DNA from: Defluviitaleaceae bacterium
GTDB lineage: Bacteria; Bacillota; Clostridia; Lachnospirales; WQUN01
Direction of reading: 5' to 3'
Length of the DNA stretch: 64,000 bases
Assembly (NCBI GenBank): GCA_009780185.1
Contig: WRAN01000005.1
Span: 1-64,000 of the forward strand
Part shown: positions 1-9,082 of the stretch, in pieces
Layout: every line of letters starts with the position of its first letter
Position numbering within the stretch: position 1 is the stretch's first letter
Translations under genes and position numbers: made by a program
The notes under the pieces: generated by a model
The model's database searches: none
What the model was told of the DNA's origin: nothing
The model's input: the letters and a program-made list of their open reading frames with translations, nothing else

Positions 1-524
1 GGACATGGATTATCGTGTCCACAATCATCACCCCAGCGGTTATCAAGCCGCGCTTTTACATATTTTTTGAAATCATCGTCATCGCTGGCATGATGAATAT
101 TGTGAACACACATATCACAGCGCCCACCGTTGACCGATTTTTTGTTGGTTTCTATCGGCCACGGTTCACGATTGGGAGGCATTTTTATAAGCATCAATTT
201 TTTAGCAAACTTCCAACTTTCCATATCATAAACGGAAACTCGCACACTAAAACCAGTGTCTCCGTGTCTAATCGGGTTGTATTCGCTTAAAATTTCGAGC
301 GGAAATTCGGAACGCCGAGCCATTAATCGGTCAATCTCGTCTTTATTAAAAATAAATAGAAAGTCGAAATGGTCTTGAGCGTTATAAATATTAACAATCA
401 TTCTGTCGCCGTTGCAATACATCAACGTGTCGTTGCCATTAGAAATTTCATCAAGGAAGTAGTTTTTATAAATGAATCGACAGGCTTTTTCGCTGGCTTT
501 TTGTAACAGGGTTTGTTCGCTCAT
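1..524 (-). CDS. Unknown protein, C-terminus beyond window edge
   Basis: The reading frame opens at ATG 524 behind a good ribosome site (AAGGAG, 7 nt upstream) and stays open to the window edge, so about 174 residues are visible and the C-terminus is missing. The N-terminal half is a mixed alpha/beta sequence starting MSEQTLLQKASEKACRF. The visible end carries RCDMCVHNIHH and DDCGHDNPC, a set of Cys and His residues that could bind zinc. I do not recognise the family. The gene lies on the same strand as, and about 100 bp downstream of, the peptide/regulator pair, so it could be a target or a third gene of that transcript. No terminator is visible between them. The frame and ribosome site make a real gene likely; the function is unknown. 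Confidence 0.6.
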   Translation of the reverse strand, partial: MSEQTLLQKASEKACRFIYKNYFLDEISNGNDTLMYCNGDRMIVNIYNAQDHFDFLFIFNKDEIDRLMARRSEFPLEILSEYNPIRHGDTGFSVRVSVYDMESWKFAKKLMLIKMPPNREPWPIETNKKSVNGGRCDMCVHNIHHASDDDDFKKYVKARLDNRWGDDCGHDNPC

Positions 525-631
525 GGTATTTATCTCCTTATGTTCATAATATAAATTTTTATACTAACGTGCTTTTGTATTTACCATAACGTCATTACGC
601 CCTTTTTCCATTAGCTCTGCGTTTTTATTTT

Positions 632-784
632 CTATAAGCGAAATTGTACTATGTCCGTGATTTCATGCCCCTCTGATGGAATAGGCGGTGGTGGTTGAGT
701 TCCAGAACCAGGTCCCCCACGTGAGATAACAAAAATTAGCACAATGATTAAAATAGTAGCTGAAGTTAATAGTTTTTTCTTCAC
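632..784 (-). CDS. Small secreted pro-peptide, candidate signal for the upstream HTH-TPR regulator
   Basis: A 50-codon frame starts at GTG 784, seven bases after the ribosome site AGAGGTG, which overlaps the stop codon of the regulator gene. The peptide has a basic start (VKKK), a hydrophobic stretch of about 16 residues (LLTSATILIIVLIFVI), a Gly/Pro linker (RGGPGSGTQPPPPIPSEG) and the tail HEITDIVQFRL. This is the layout of exported pro-peptides such as Phr, PapR and NprX, in which a short C-terminal piece is cut out, re-imported and bound by the TPR protein encoded next door. The gene is only 12 bp downstream of the regulator, on the same strand, which implies translational coupling. That it is a signal peptide is inferred from size, layout and neighbour; I have no match to a known peptide. 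It could also be a small membrane peptide of other function. Confidence 0.6.
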   Translation of the reverse strand: MKKKLLTSATILIIVLIFVISRGGPGSGTQPPPPIPSEGHEITDIVQFRL

Positions 785-796
785 TATATTTCACCT

Positions 797-2104
797 CTAC
801 TGGCAAAATACATGCCTATAGATTTTTGTCATTTCCCTTGTTATTCTGAAAGACTTGCCATTGCGTCTTGATTTTTCATAATGCAACTCTAGGAGTGAGC
901 AGTACTCTAAAGCAATGAAATGATCATGCATTTTGCGAAAATATGGTATTGCAATTTTTTCTATGTAATCACATGACTCATTGTTGTTTGTAGACATGTG
1001 ACTGCTTACTATAAGATAGTGGCCCAAAGCTTCAAAATAAGATTCCCAAAGCTTATTTCCATTGCATAAATCTTTAGCTTCTTCCAACAATACTTTTGCT
1101 TTTGTAAAGGTGTTTAACTGGATAGTACATTGGATTTTGTGATAATAAGATGCATAACAGTCATTAGTACCTATTTGTGAACATCTAATAGCTTCGTCAA
1201 AATACTCAATAGCAGATGCCCATTCTTGGACTTTTTTATACATAAATCCATAATAAAGCATAGTACGGCCTATGTACTCATCAGATTTAAGTCCATCAGC
1301 AATTATAAGACATTCGTCTAGTAATTTTCTCGCTTCGCTTATCTCATTTACTCGTATATAGTTTAATGCAAGCAAGTGCATGGAGTGCAAATGATAATTT
1401 GTTATTCTTACACTTTCGTTTGGTAGCTGCGTCTTTAATGTGATAAATATGGCTTTAAAAGGTATTTCAAGATATGTATAACATGCAGCTATTCTGTGAT
1501 AAATATATGCCTTATCCATTTTTGAAAGTCTTTCATGTTTCTCTGCTAGATTTAGTGCTTTAAAATTAAACTCCAGACTGTCTTCATGGCATCCCCGAAG
1601 TAATAAAGAATAACTTTTTTCACAGTGATAATGATACAGACAGTCGGCGTTCATTTCATTAATACGGTTTTCGAGTATGTTAAGTTTCTTTTCCACAGTC
1701 GCAAGATCACCTTCTGCTTGAAACATAGAAATTTCAATCATCTTGTATTGCATAACAATATCAAGGTCACAAGGTTCTAAATTTTCAATATTAGCCATTT
1801 CTTTATGTATAGCTCTGGCCTCATCCATCCTTCCAAACTTAATGAGGTCACTCCAATATAATAGTCGCTCTTTAAATGCCGCACATTCACGTTCAGATAA
1901 AGGCAAACCTTCTATTCTAAAAAGAATTTTAATATTTGCAAGTTGTTTAGGGGTATACTCAGCCTTATCTTTTTCTACTTGGATAATCCTTTCCTGCGCC
2001 GCCCCTATATTCTCAGCTAGCACCACTTGGGACATGCCATGATGTCTTCTAAGTAAACGTATTTTTTTGCCTATAGACATCAAATCATTTTGAGGTGTGG
2101 ACAT
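797..2104 (-). CDS. HTH-TPR transcriptional regulator (RRNPP-like)
   Basis: The 435-residue protein has an N-terminal Cro/C1-type helix-turn-helix at about residues 10-65 (SIGKKIRLLRRHHGMSQ then VVLAENIGAAQERIIQVEK). About 370 residues of helical repeats follow, compatible with tetratricopeptide units (for example the stretch YYGFMYKKVQEWASAIEYF). Length and architecture match RRNPP regulators such as PlcR, NprR and Clostridium QssR proteins, which bind a re-imported peptide in the TPR groove and change their DNA binding. The gene is followed after 12 bp by a secreted pro-peptide gene, as in those systems. A near-consensus promoter lies about 100 bp upstream, leaving a long leader. A paralogous architecture occurs at 50237-51535. 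The family call is firm; peptide dependence is inference. Confidence 0.85.
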   Translation of the reverse strand: MSTPQNDLMSIGKKIRLLRRHHGMSQVVLAENIGAAQERIIQVEKDKAEYTPKQLANIKILFRIEGLPLSERECAAFKERLLYWSDLIKFGRMDEARAIHKEMANIENLEPCDLDIVMQYKMIEISMFQAEGDLATVEKKLNILENRINEMNADCLYHYHCEKSYSLLLRGCHEDSLEFNFKALNLAEKHERLSKMDKAYIYHRIAACYTYLEIPFKAIFITLKTQLPNESVRITNYHLHSMHLLALNYIRVNEISEARKLLDECLIIADGLKSDEYIGRTMLYYGFMYKKVQEWASAIEYFDEAIRCSQIGTNDCYASYYHKIQCTIQLNTFTKAKVLLEEAKDLCNGNKLWESYFEALGHYLIVSSHMSTNNNESCDYIEKIAIPYFRKMHDHFIALEYCSLLELHYEKSRRNGKSFRITREMTKIYRHVFCQ

Positions 2105-2203
2105 AATGACATCGCTCCAAACGTTATTTGTCTTTTACTTAGTCTATCAGCGCAACACTAAAATAATACAATCTTCCATACTAATATGCAAATTTTCAAA
2201 CAA

Positions 2204-2232
2204 ATAATACATGTGCGATACAAGGGTGTCAA
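2204..2232 (-). promoter_or_regulatory. Sigma-A-type promoter of the HTH-TPR regulator
   Basis: On the minus strand TTGACA (2232-2227) and TATTAT (2209-2204) are separated by exactly 17 bp. The gene starts at 2104, so the transcript would have a leader of roughly 90 nt. The promoter lies just past the T-run of the preceding operon's terminator, making the regulator/peptide pair an independent unit. Confidence 0.7.
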
Positions 2233-2265
2233 TATCTTATATGCACACAGAAATAAATAAAAAAA

Positions 2266-2416
2266 GACAGTTTGCTGATATTATACCGATTCCAATTAAA
2301 ATCTTATCTGCCTATCGCGGCAAAACCACTTGAAACGCTTGATTCGCGTTTCAAGCCGCCGCTCTGTCAGACAAGTTTTAATTTGGAATCGGTATTGTCC
2401 ATATCAGCAAACTGTC
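2266..2416 (-). terminator. Intrinsic terminator of the glycan operon, loop occupied by a MITE
   Basis: A perfect 16 bp inverted repeat (GACAGTTTGCTGATAT) occupies 2266-2281 and 2401-2416. On the minus strand it is followed by TTTTTTTATT, the form of a rho-independent terminator. It lies about 125 bp after the galE stop. The arms are 119 bp apart because the 113 bp element at 2283-2395 sits between them. Without the element the loop would be about 8 nt, so the terminator probably existed before the insertion. The arms can still pair over the inserted, itself folded, element. Confidence 0.7.
2283..2395 (+). mobile_element. 113 bp MITE-like palindromic element, copy 1
   Basis: The element begins ATACCGATTCCAATTAAAA and ends TTTTAATTTGGAATCGGTAT, imperfect terminal inverted repeats of about 19-20 bp differing by one indel. 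The interior holds a hairpin-forming segment (GAAACGCTTGATTCGCGTTTC) and has no coding capacity. A second copy of identical length lies at 20720-20832 in the opposite orientation, and a 32 bp remnant at 56023-56054. Non-coding, terminal inverted repeats, constant length and multi-locus occurrence define a MITE; the transposase that would mobilise it is not in the window. A TA duplication at the ends is possible, but the ATACC...GGTAT termini make it ambiguous. Confidence 0.8.
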
Positions 2417-2540
2417 ACAAAGATACCCTGCGCAACAAACATATTGCCCCGATGATAATGCCAAAACCGGAAAAGTAACACTCTCCTAATTTTTCTTATA
2501 TGATACTCCCCACAGCCCCAGCAATGGCTACTAAAATAAC
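2415..2540 (-). pseudogene. Possible remnant of a small membrane protein after galE
   Basis: In the frame that follows the galE stop codon the minus strand reads VILVAIAGAVGSII, a stop, then EKLGECYFSGFGIIIG and AICLLRRVSL, then TGA. The two hydrophobic segments and plausible amino-acid usage suggest the decayed end of a small membrane protein. There is no ATG or ribosome site, and an internal stop is present. It may instead be a chance open stretch. The rest of the 2105-2540 gap is covered by the regulator promoter, the terminator and the MITE. Confidence 0.3.
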
Positions 2541-3554
2541 CTAATCCTGATACCCATTAGGATTATTAGTCTGCCAGCGCCAAGTATCGGCATATGCCTC
2601 TTCCGGAGTTTTTACCGCCTTCCAATTAAGCAGCTCATGTGCCTTGGCAGGGTCGGCATAAGATACTCCACTATCCCCCGGGCGGCGGTCGGTTATCCGA
2701 TATGGAACCTTAACGCCATTGACCTTTTCGAAGGTGTGAATCATCTCAAGGACGCTGGTGCCTTTTCCTGTACCTAGGTTAAACGGGTGCGCCCCCTCAA
2801 CCTTAGTAGCATACTCTATAGCTGCAACATGCCCTGTTGCAAGGTCGCTTACATGGATATAATCCCTAATCCCAGTACCATCAGGAGTATCATAGTCTGC
2901 CCCAGTAACAGGCAATTCCTTATGCTTGCCCACGGCAGTTTGAGAAAGATATGGAAGAAGGTTATTGGGAACCCCAGAAGGATCTTCACCAATAGTTCCG
3001 CTTTCATGCGCGCCTATGGGGTTGAAGTATCTAAGAAGTACAGCAGAACAATTACCACGCGCTTTAACCGCATCTGTAATTATCTGCTCACACATATATT
3101 TAGTCCAGCCATATGGGTTCGTGCAGCCCCTTGTTGAATCCTCGGTAAGGGGCATTTCATTATCTGCACGATATACTGTCGCGGAAGAAGAGAAAATCAA
3201 ATGCTTAATACCATGCTTCTCCATAGCTCGTAGCAGATTTATTGTTGAGACGATATTATTTTCATAGTAATTAAGAGGAATGGACACTGACTCAGCCACA
3301 GCCTTTAACCCAGCAAAGTGGATTACACAGTCCGGCTTATGGTCAGCACAGACCTTATCTAAGGCCTCAGTGTCGCAGATGTTTATTTCTATGAAGGGGA
3401 AATCCTTGCCCACGATAGCTTTAACCCGTTCAATAGCCTTGGGGTGGCTATTGGCAAAGTTGTCTACAACCACGATTTCATGGCCATTTTTAATTAGTTC
3501 TACACATGTATGGCTTCCAATATACCCGGCACCACCTGTCACCAAAACTTTCAT
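2541..3554 (-). CDS. galE: UDP-glucose 4-epimerase
   Basis: This 337-residue cytoplasmic enzyme interconverts UDP-glucose and UDP-galactose (or the N-acetyl forms). The NAD-binding GGAGYIG motif is at residues 7-13 and the catalytic SSS at 122-124. The YGWTK at 148-152 supplies the Tyr-x3-Lys pair. Length is normal for GalE (about 330-340). It is the last gene of the glycan operon and begins one base after the sugar kinase stop codon. With the kinase and nucleotidyltransferase upstream it forms a salvage module: phosphorylate a free hexose or N-acetylhexosamine at C1, activate it to a UDP-sugar, epimerise it. A similar kinase plus GalE combination is known from the bifidobacterial lacto-N-biose pathway (lnpB, lnpD). 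The family call is secure; the substrate is not. Confidence 0.95.
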   Translation of the reverse strand: MKVLVTGGAGYIGSHTCVELIKNGHEIVVVDNFANSHPKAIERVKAIVGKDFPFIEINICDTEALDKVCADHKPDCVIHFAGLKAVAESVSIPLNYYENNIVSTINLLRAMEKHGIKHLIFSSSATVYRADNEMPLTEDSTRGCTNPYGWTKYMCEQIITDAVKARGNCSAVLLRYFNPIGAHESGTIGEDPSGVPNNLLPYLSQTAVGKHKELPVTGADYDTPDGTGIRDYIHVSDLATGHVAAIEYATKVEGAHPFNLGTGKGTSVLEMIHTFEKVNGVKVPYRITDRRPGDSGVSYADPAKAHELLNWKAVKTPEEAYADTWRWQTNNPNGYQD

Positions 3555-3555
3555 G

Positions 3556-4626
3556 CTACACCTCTTTCATTATAATGTTTTGCATATCATCCCAGTATTT
3601 TTCCATTTCTGCCACCAGCTTAAACTGGGTACGGCAGCGGTCTAGATTATGACCTTCCCGTTTTGCGCCAAAATAGTTATCCCCGTCAATAAAATCTGTA
3701 AGGAAACGAAGCCCACATTCCAATGTCATCATTTTGGCACCATCTCGTAAATGCTGTATTTCGCACTGGGTAAGGCTTTTGCCGCATGATTCTAAGAATC
3801 CATCGGTGTATGCCTCGAATAAAGGAAGGGAGAAGTTAACCTTAGATAAATCCATTTCATCCTCAGCCCCGGTGGAAGCACCGAAGCGTATCGAATCTCC
3901 AAAGTCATTAACGGAAAGTCCCGGCATTACCGTATCCAGATCTACTACACATACAGCTTTACGAGAGTCACGGTCAAAAAGGACATTATTAAGCTTAGTA
4001 TCATTGTGGGTTACGCGTAGGGGTAGGTCGCCTTTTTCTAATAGGTTCATAAGTGTGGCGGCATAGCCTTCACGGGCTAAGGCGAATTCGATTTCCTTGG
4101 CGGCTAGGGCAGCTCTGCCGCAAGGATCGGCCTTTAACACTTTATGAAAATTCATATATCTATTAGGGGTATCATGAAATTTTACTATGGTCTCATTTAA
4201 GGTTTCCGCAGGGAAATCAGCAAGCTGACGCTGGAAGTTTCCAAAGGCCACACCGCTTTCTCTAAAATCGCTAGGATGCTCAGCTTGCTGCAAACATAGG
4301 CTATCACTAATATAATAGTACATACGCCAGTAATCACCACTATCGTCTACTAGCCAGTCGTCTCCAGCTTTTGTGGGCACTAGGCCTAGAGCCTTTCTGC
4401 TTTCGGCTACTTGCTTGCCTACAAATAAGGTTACAGCCCTTACATTTTCCATTAGTTCATCAGGTTTTTTAAATACGTTTTGGTTTATGCGCTGTAGTAT
4501 ATAGGCTCTGCCTGTGATATCTAGTACAAAGTAGGTATCGTTAATATGGCCGCTTCCGTATCGCATATGATAAACCGGTGTGCCGTCTGTTACAAACTGG
4601 AATGCTTGCTTTGGAATCTCTTGCAT
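3556..4626 (-). CDS. Sugar 1-kinase of the aminoglycoside phosphotransferase fold (NahK-like)
   Basis: The protein has 356 residues when started at ATG 4626, which has GGGGG 8 bases upstream and lies 5 bp after the preceding stop. A longer frame to 4731 would overlap the nucleotidyltransferase. The APH-fold catalytic loop is THNDTKLNN at about 206-214, and the metal-binding VVDLDTVMPG follows at about 228-237. N-terminal GSGHINDTYFV (25-35) fits the nucleotide-binding strand of N-acetylhexosamine 1-kinases. Members such as NahK/LnpB phosphorylate GlcNAc or GalNAc at the anomeric carbon with ATP. Position between a nucleotidyltransferase and galE supports a sugar 1-kinase. It could be specific for a different sugar released by the operon's hydrolases. 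Confidence 0.8.
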   Translation of the reverse strand: MQEIPKQAFQFVTDGTPVYHMRYGSGHINDTYFVLDITGRAYILQRINQNVFKKPDELMENVRAVTLFVGKQVAESRKALGLVPTKAGDDWLVDDSGDYWRMYYYISDSLCLQQAEHPSDFRESGVAFGNFQRQLADFPAETLNETIVKFHDTPNRYMNFHKVLKADPCGRAALAAKEIEFALAREGYAATLMNLLEKGDLPLRVTHNDTKLNNVLFDRDSRKAVCVVDLDTVMPGLSVNDFGDSIRFGASTGAEDEMDLSKVNFSLPLFEAYTDGFLESCGKSLTQCEIQHLRDGAKMMTLECGLRFLTDFIDGDNYFGAKREGHNLDRCRTQFKLVAEMEKYWDDMQNIIMKEV

Positions 4627-4631
4627 GCTTT

Positions 4632-5537
4632 CTACCCCCAAATTTTTTCTGGATATACGCCATCGGCCTTCATTTTTGTAATGGCTGCGCGTACTCCGGG
4701 CATATCTTCTGCATAGGTAACCCCGTACCACTTATCTATTGTAGGAAGGACTTCAACTTTGGCCTTTCCTTCTATCAGCAATTCACCCACTACATTAGGG
4801 AGAAAGTATTCACATTTTTGTGGATTCTCTTTCAGGCCTTTTGTTAGAAAGGCTTCAAATCTGCTCTCTATTTCACCTATCATGGAATGGCCAAAGCCCC
4901 ACATATTCATAGAAACAAGGGTACCAGCAGTAAGGTGAACTGTCCCTCCATATGCAGGATATGTCGCACCCCCTGGGGCTGGTGCAATTTCTGTAGTTTC
5001 GTTGATATCTACTAAGCGGTCGCCATCTAGGGTACAGACACCTCGGGCTACGGTTCCGCTTTCTGTTAATGTATTTTCTATTTGATAGCCTACCATTGCG
5101 TGATGTGTGGCACTGGCTTTAGTTTCTAGGAAGTTATACATCATCGTATATGCGGCTTGGCCATAGAAGTCGTCTGCATTGATTGCCATAAATGGGCCTT
5201 CAATAAAATCCTTAGTGCAAAGAACGGCATGGGCTGTACCCCAAGGCTTGGTACGACCTTCAGGGATTTGGAACCCCGGAGGGAGTTTGTCCATGGTCTG
5301 ATGTGCGTAGCGGATATTTAGCTTTTTGGATGCCTTTGCGAATTGCTCAGTAAAATCTTTTTCGTTTAAAGGGTTTATTATACACACTACATCCCTAAAC
5401 CCGGCACGATACGCGTCATATAAGGAGTAGTCTATGATGATGTGGCCATTGTCATCTACCGGAGCCATTTGCTTTAGTCCGCCGTATCGGCTTCCTAGGC
5501 CCGCGGCCATTATTACTAGGGTCGGTTTATTCACCAT
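4632..5537 (-). CDS. Sugar-1-phosphate nucleotidyltransferase
   Basis: The roughly 300-residue protein carries the N-terminal nucleotide-binding signature MAAGLGSRYGGLKQMAP, typical of NTP-transferases, and the metal-binding NADDFYG at about residue 120. It would transfer UMP or another NMP to a sugar-1-phosphate made by the kinase encoded next. The start is ambiguous. GGAGG lies inside the end of the upstream gene, three bases before ATG 5537 and six before GTG 5534; a further ATG at 5552 has no ribosome site. The gene overlaps the oxidoreductase stop by 11 bp, showing translational coupling. The sequence is not of the GalT type, so the analogy to lnpC is functional only. Substrate and nucleotide are inferred from context. 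Confidence 0.85.
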   Translation of the reverse strand: MVNKPTLVIMAAGLGSRYGGLKQMAPVDDNGHIIIDYSLYDAYRAGFRDVVCIINPLNEKDFTEQFAKASKKLNIRYAHQTMDKLPPGFQIPEGRTKPWGTAHAVLCTKDFIEGPFMAINADDFYGQAAYTMMYNFLETKASATHHAMVGYQIENTLTESGTVARGVCTLDGDRLVDINETTEIAPAPGGATYPAYGGTVHLTAGTLVSMNMWGFGHSMIGEIESRFEAFLTKGLKENPQKCEYFLPNVVGELLIEGKAKVEVLPTIDKWYGVTYAEDMPGVRAAITKMKADGVYPEKIWG

Positions 5538-6765
5538 AAGCCTCCATTTCAATTACCGCACCTTTATTATGCCGTGATTCTTCTGCTGCAAAACACAGCA
5601 AATGATTTTTTGCGGATATTTGGGCATGAGAAATATCTGCGACTTCTTTACCGCGGATATAATCTATGAAAGACCGCATAATCCCTGAGTCGCCGCCACC
5701 GTGGCCTCCGGAGGATTTGATATCAATATCTTTATCTTCCCCGGTTAGAAAGTTCGATACAATAATTGTATCGTGAGCAGTGTGGCCTTTAATTTGGCCT
5801 TTGGTTCCCATGATCTTAATGGAGCGGCTGGTTTCTGGGGTGAATGATGACATAGAGAAAATGGCGGTGATACCATCTTCAAACTCCATGCTTACCACTT
5901 GGTGGTCTACTACATCGTTATCGCATTGGAATACGCAGCGGCCATATGGGCCGGTTTTAAGGGCAGCTTCTACTTCATCGTCGGTAGGGTTGGCGTGGCC
6001 GACAGCTACAGAGCGGAACCACTCGCTTCCTTTCATATAGAGCTTGCGTGTGTCGTATTCGCAATCTATAGGGCAGCCGTCTGTACAGCGCGGTGGCGCA
6101 TTGGCGGGACAGTTATCCTTATTGAAATATGACAGAGAACCAAAAGAAGACAGTCGCAGGCAGTTTTTACCTATTAGCCATTGAAGCATATCCATGTCGT
6201 GACAGGATTTTTGCAAAATCATTGGGCTGCTTTCTTTTGTATTGCGCCAGTTACCTCTTGTAAAGCTATGTGAATGATGTTCATTGCCCACATTTTCGTT
6301 GTGGACTACAGTGGTTATTTTCCCTATTTCTCCACTATTGATTATGTTCTTTATGGCTACACAGAATGGGGTATAACGCATTACGTGGCATACCACGACT
6401 TTTACACCCTTGGCCTCGGCGGCTGCTGCTACGTTTTTACATTCTTTGGGGCTTGGGGATATAGGTTTTTCCAGCAGCACATCATAGCCTTGCTTGATAG
6501 CGGCCATTACCGGCTCGTAGTGTACATCGTCAGGGGTGCAGATAAATACTACATCTGCCCACTTTTCGCGGGAAAATACTTCCTCCCATGTATGCAGACA
6601 GTTAGCTCGGTCAATATTGTATTTTTCTAAAAACTGATTGCGCCTGGCTTCATGAGGCTCGGCTACTCCCACAAACTCAAGTTCGTTTGGATGGGAGAGT
6701 GCATGTACTGCATAGGCGTTTCCGCGTTGGCCGGCACCTATCATTATTGCTTTGATTGGGGTCAT
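5527..6765 (-). CDS. Gfo/Idh/MocA-family NAD(P)-dependent oxidoreductase
   Basis: The 412-residue protein starts at ATG 6765 behind AAGGAGG. The Rossmann fingerprint GAGQRGNAYA is at residues 9-18, and VLLEKPISPS (about 96-105) holds the conserved Glu-Lys-Pro of the family. The family oxidises or reduces sugars and cyclitols, or catalyses redox-assisted glycoside chemistry. An insert with four Cys (NCPANAPPRC, then DGCPIDC) at roughly residues 218-235 may bind a metal; it is also present in some annotated members. The gene sits between GH95 and the nucleotidyltransferase in the glycan operon, so a released sugar or glycoside is the likely substrate. The exact reaction cannot be told from sequence. 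Confidence 0.88.
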   Translation of the reverse strand: MTPIKAIMIGAGQRGNAYAVHALSHPNELEFVGVAEPHEARRNQFLEKYNIDRANCLHTWEEVFSREKWADVVFICTPDDVHYEPVMAAIKQGYDVLLEKPISPSPKECKNVAAAAEAKGVKVVVCHVMRYTPFCVAIKNIINSGEIGKITTVVHNENVGNEHHSHSFTRGNWRNTKESSPMILQKSCHDMDMLQWLIGKNCLRLSSFGSLSYFNKDNCPANAPPRCTDGCPIDCEYDTRKLYMKGSEWFRSVAVGHANPTDDEVEAALKTGPYGRCVFQCDNDVVDHQVVSMEFEDGITAIFSMSSFTPETSRSIKIMGTKGQIKGHTAHDTIIVSNFLTGEDKDIDIKSSGGHGGGDSGIMRSFIDYIRGKEVADISHAQISAKNHLLCFAAEESRHNKGAVIEMEAYGE

Positions 6766-6859
6766 ATGTTTCCTCCTTGGATATTTATCATATTTCCTTT
6801 TGGCAATTCTTTATCACTATAGCCTACTGTATAGCTAGTATCAATCACATTTTTTATGG

Positions 6860-9082
6860 TTATATATCAAAATTGTAACTTAATCCTGATTCGGTTGCAA
6901 AATTACATATCTCCTTCAAGCCATATCGGACTATGCACTGCTTGCCCGCTTTGGAGTGAATAACTACTGTTTTTGGCTTTCCGTCCTGCCAAACAAGGTC
7001 AATTTCAAATCCGCCTCTGGCTCTTAGGCCTGTAAATTCGCCAGACTGCCAGGAAGATGGAAGTGCGGGTAATAACTCAGTATAGCCATTATGAGACTGG
7101 ATCAACATCTCAGAAATGGCGGCCGTAGCTCCGAAGTTGCCGTCTATTTGGAAAGGAGGATGAGCATCAAAGAGGTTGGCGTATAGACCGCCGTGATGAG
7201 AAAATCCTTCATTTGCAGGTACTAAGTTGAAGAACTGTTGTAGGACTTTTAGAGTCCTATCCCCATCTTTAAGTCTTGCCCATAGGCAGGTGCGCCATGC
7301 CAGGCCCCAGCCTGTGCTTATATCGCCTCGGATTTCTAGAGTTTTTTTGCAGGCTTCTAGTAAGTCGGGGGTAGATGAGTTTATTGCATTGCCTGGGTAT
7401 AGACCGTATAAATGGGAAAGATGGCGGTGCTTTTCTTCTCCATCTTCAAAGTCATGGCCCCACTCTTGTAGTTGACCTTTTGTGCCTATTTTCATGGGTA
7501 TTAGCTGGATTGTTTTTTTGGGTAAAAGCTTTGTGAAATCATCGACTATGCCAAGTAACCTGGCTGCTTTCATGCAATTGTTAAATAACTCTCTTATCAA
7601 AGAGATATCACAGGTTGCGCCTGATGTGATGGAATATTTTTCACCTTTATATATAAAGCTATGCTCTGGTGATGTGGAGGGGGCTGTTGTTAAATTGCCA
7701 CATTCATCTTCTATAAGCCAATCCAGACAAAACTCTGCGGCACCCTTCATTATGGGGTAGGCTTTCTTTAAGAAGGCGATATCCCCAGTAAACTGATAAT
7801 GCTCCCATAAATGGGCGGTTAGCCATACTCCGCCCATTGGCCAGATGGCATATACCGGATGGCCCCAGCCATAGTCTCCTGTGGGAGCGGTTTGCCCCCA
7901 TATGTCTAGGTTATGATGGGCTACCCAGCCATTGGCATTGTAGTTTACATAAGCGGTTTTACTACCGTTTTCGGCTATGCGGGCTATGAAATCAAATAGA
8001 GGCTTATGACACTCAGAAAGATTAGTCACTTCCGCCGGCCAATAATTCATTTGGGTGTTGATGTTTGTCGTGTAGTTGCTGCGCCATGGAGGTTGCATTT
8101 CTTTGTTCCAGATGCCTTGAAGGTGTGCGGGTACGCCCCCAAGACGGGATGCGGCAATCATCAGATATCTGCCATACTGGAATAGGAGCTCTACTAATCC
8201 TATATCCTGTGGGTTGTATGACATTAGGCGGGTGTCGGTATCTAGTTCCTCTAATTGGGGAGATTTTTGACCTAGATTTATTTTGGCTCTATTAAAAAGA
8301 GCAGTATAGTCTGCTATATGTCGGGCCTTTAAGATCTCGTAAGCCTGGGTTGTGGGTTTAGTGAGTTCAATCGAGCCTGAGAAGTTGGTCGCGGCTGTTA
8401 CTATTATTATTACAGAATCACTTTCCTTTATAACTTGTGCTTCTATTATAAATGACAAGGCTTTTGTGGTTTCAAAATCCCCGTATCGTATGGGGTCCGG
8501 ATCATTATAGTCTGGGCGCATTACCACTTCTGGTGCTATGCCTTTGACGGTAATTTTAGTGTCTTTGGTAACCACCTTATGCTTATGTGGGCTGTCCAGG
8601 TTTATCGTGAAGTCTATTGTCCCCGGCCTATCTGCGGTAAGGCGGATTACCAGGGCATTATCCGCGTAGGTACAGAAATATTCCCGTGTGAAATGGATAT
8701 CACCTGCCTTATATGTTGTGCGGCATATGGCACTGCTTATATCAAGCTGGCGGTTGTATTCTGTGATTTCTTCTGTATGGGCTAGGTTAATCCGCAAATC
8801 TCCCATGGGCATATACGCCTGGGTAAAGGGGCCCATCATCTTTTTACCTAGTGCATCAGCTTGTACATAATCTTGATTTTTTATTGCCTCACGGATTTGA
8901 GGCAGGATATCCCTAGCCTCTGGGTTATTCCAATCAGAAGGAAACCCCGACCATAATGTCTCCTCATTGAGCTGAATTAGATCAGTTTCAACACCACCAA
9001 AAACCATAGCCCCAAGGGCGGAGTTCCCTAGGGGCAGTGCATCAGTCCAATGCTTAGCGGGTTTACTGTACTTTAAACGCAC
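6860..9082 (-). CDS. Glycoside hydrolase family 95 (alpha-L-fucosidase/alpha-L-galactosidase type)
   Basis: This is a 740-residue protein with no signal peptide, so it acts in the cytoplasm on imported oligosaccharide. The start is GTG 9082, overlapping the DUF2264 stop codon by 20 bp, with GGAGG in the end of that gene. GH95 hallmarks are clear: the N-terminal [14 protein letters not shown] with NEETLWSG, the (alpha/alpha)6 barrel motif [33 protein letters not shown], and C-terminal [15 protein letters not shown], which holds the family's conserved Asp. GH95 enzymes invert alpha-1,2-L-fucosides or alpha-L-galactosides. Length is near the usual 750-800. A second, divergent GH95-like protein is encoded at 16783-19410 under the same apparent regulator. 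Confidence 0.92.
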   Translation of the reverse strand: MRLKYSKPAKHWTDALPLGNSALGAMVFGGVETDLIQLNEETLWSGFPSDWNNPEARDILPQIREAIKNQDYVQADALGKKMMGPFTQAYMPMGDLRINLAHTEEITEYNRQLDISSAICRTTYKAGDIHFTREYFCTYADNALVIRLTADRPGTIDFTINLDSPHKHKVVTKDTKITVKGIAPEVVMRPDYNDPDPIRYGDFETTKALSFIIEAQVIKESDSVIIIVTAATNFSGSIELTKPTTQAYEILKARHIADYTALFNRAKINLGQKSPQLEELDTDTRLMSYNPQDIGLVELLFQYGRYLMIAASRLGGVPAHLQGIWNKEMQPPWRSNYTTNINTQMNYWPAEVTNLSECHKPLFDFIARIAENGSKTAYVNYNANGWVAHHNLDIWGQTAPTGDYGWGHPVYAIWPMGGVWLTAHLWEHYQFTGDIAFLKKAYPIMKGAAEFCLDWLIEDECGNLTTAPSTSPEHSFIYKGEKYSITSGATCDISLIRELFNNCMKAARLLGIVDDFTKLLPKKTIQLIPMKIGTKGQLQEWGHDFEDGEEKHRHLSHLYGLYPGNAINSSTPDLLEACKKTLEIRGDISTGWGLAWRTCLWARLKDGDRTLKVLQQFFNLVPANEGFSHHGGLYANLFDAHPPFQIDGNFGATAAISEMLIQSHNGYTELLPALPSSWQSGEFTGLRARGGFEIDLVWQDGKPKTVVIHSKAGKQCIVRYGLKEICNFATESGLSYNFDI

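Noticed and set aside
15..290. 91-codon plus-strand frame at the window start
   Set aside because: It is antisense to the partial minus-strand gene 1-524, which has a clear ribosome site and better composition.
564..665. Minus-strand frame reading STISLIENKNAELMEKGRND to a stop, after the peptide gene
   Set aside because: It looks mildly coding, but its first ATG has no good ribosome site and the rest overlaps the peptide gene out of frame. It may be a gene relic; not enough to call.
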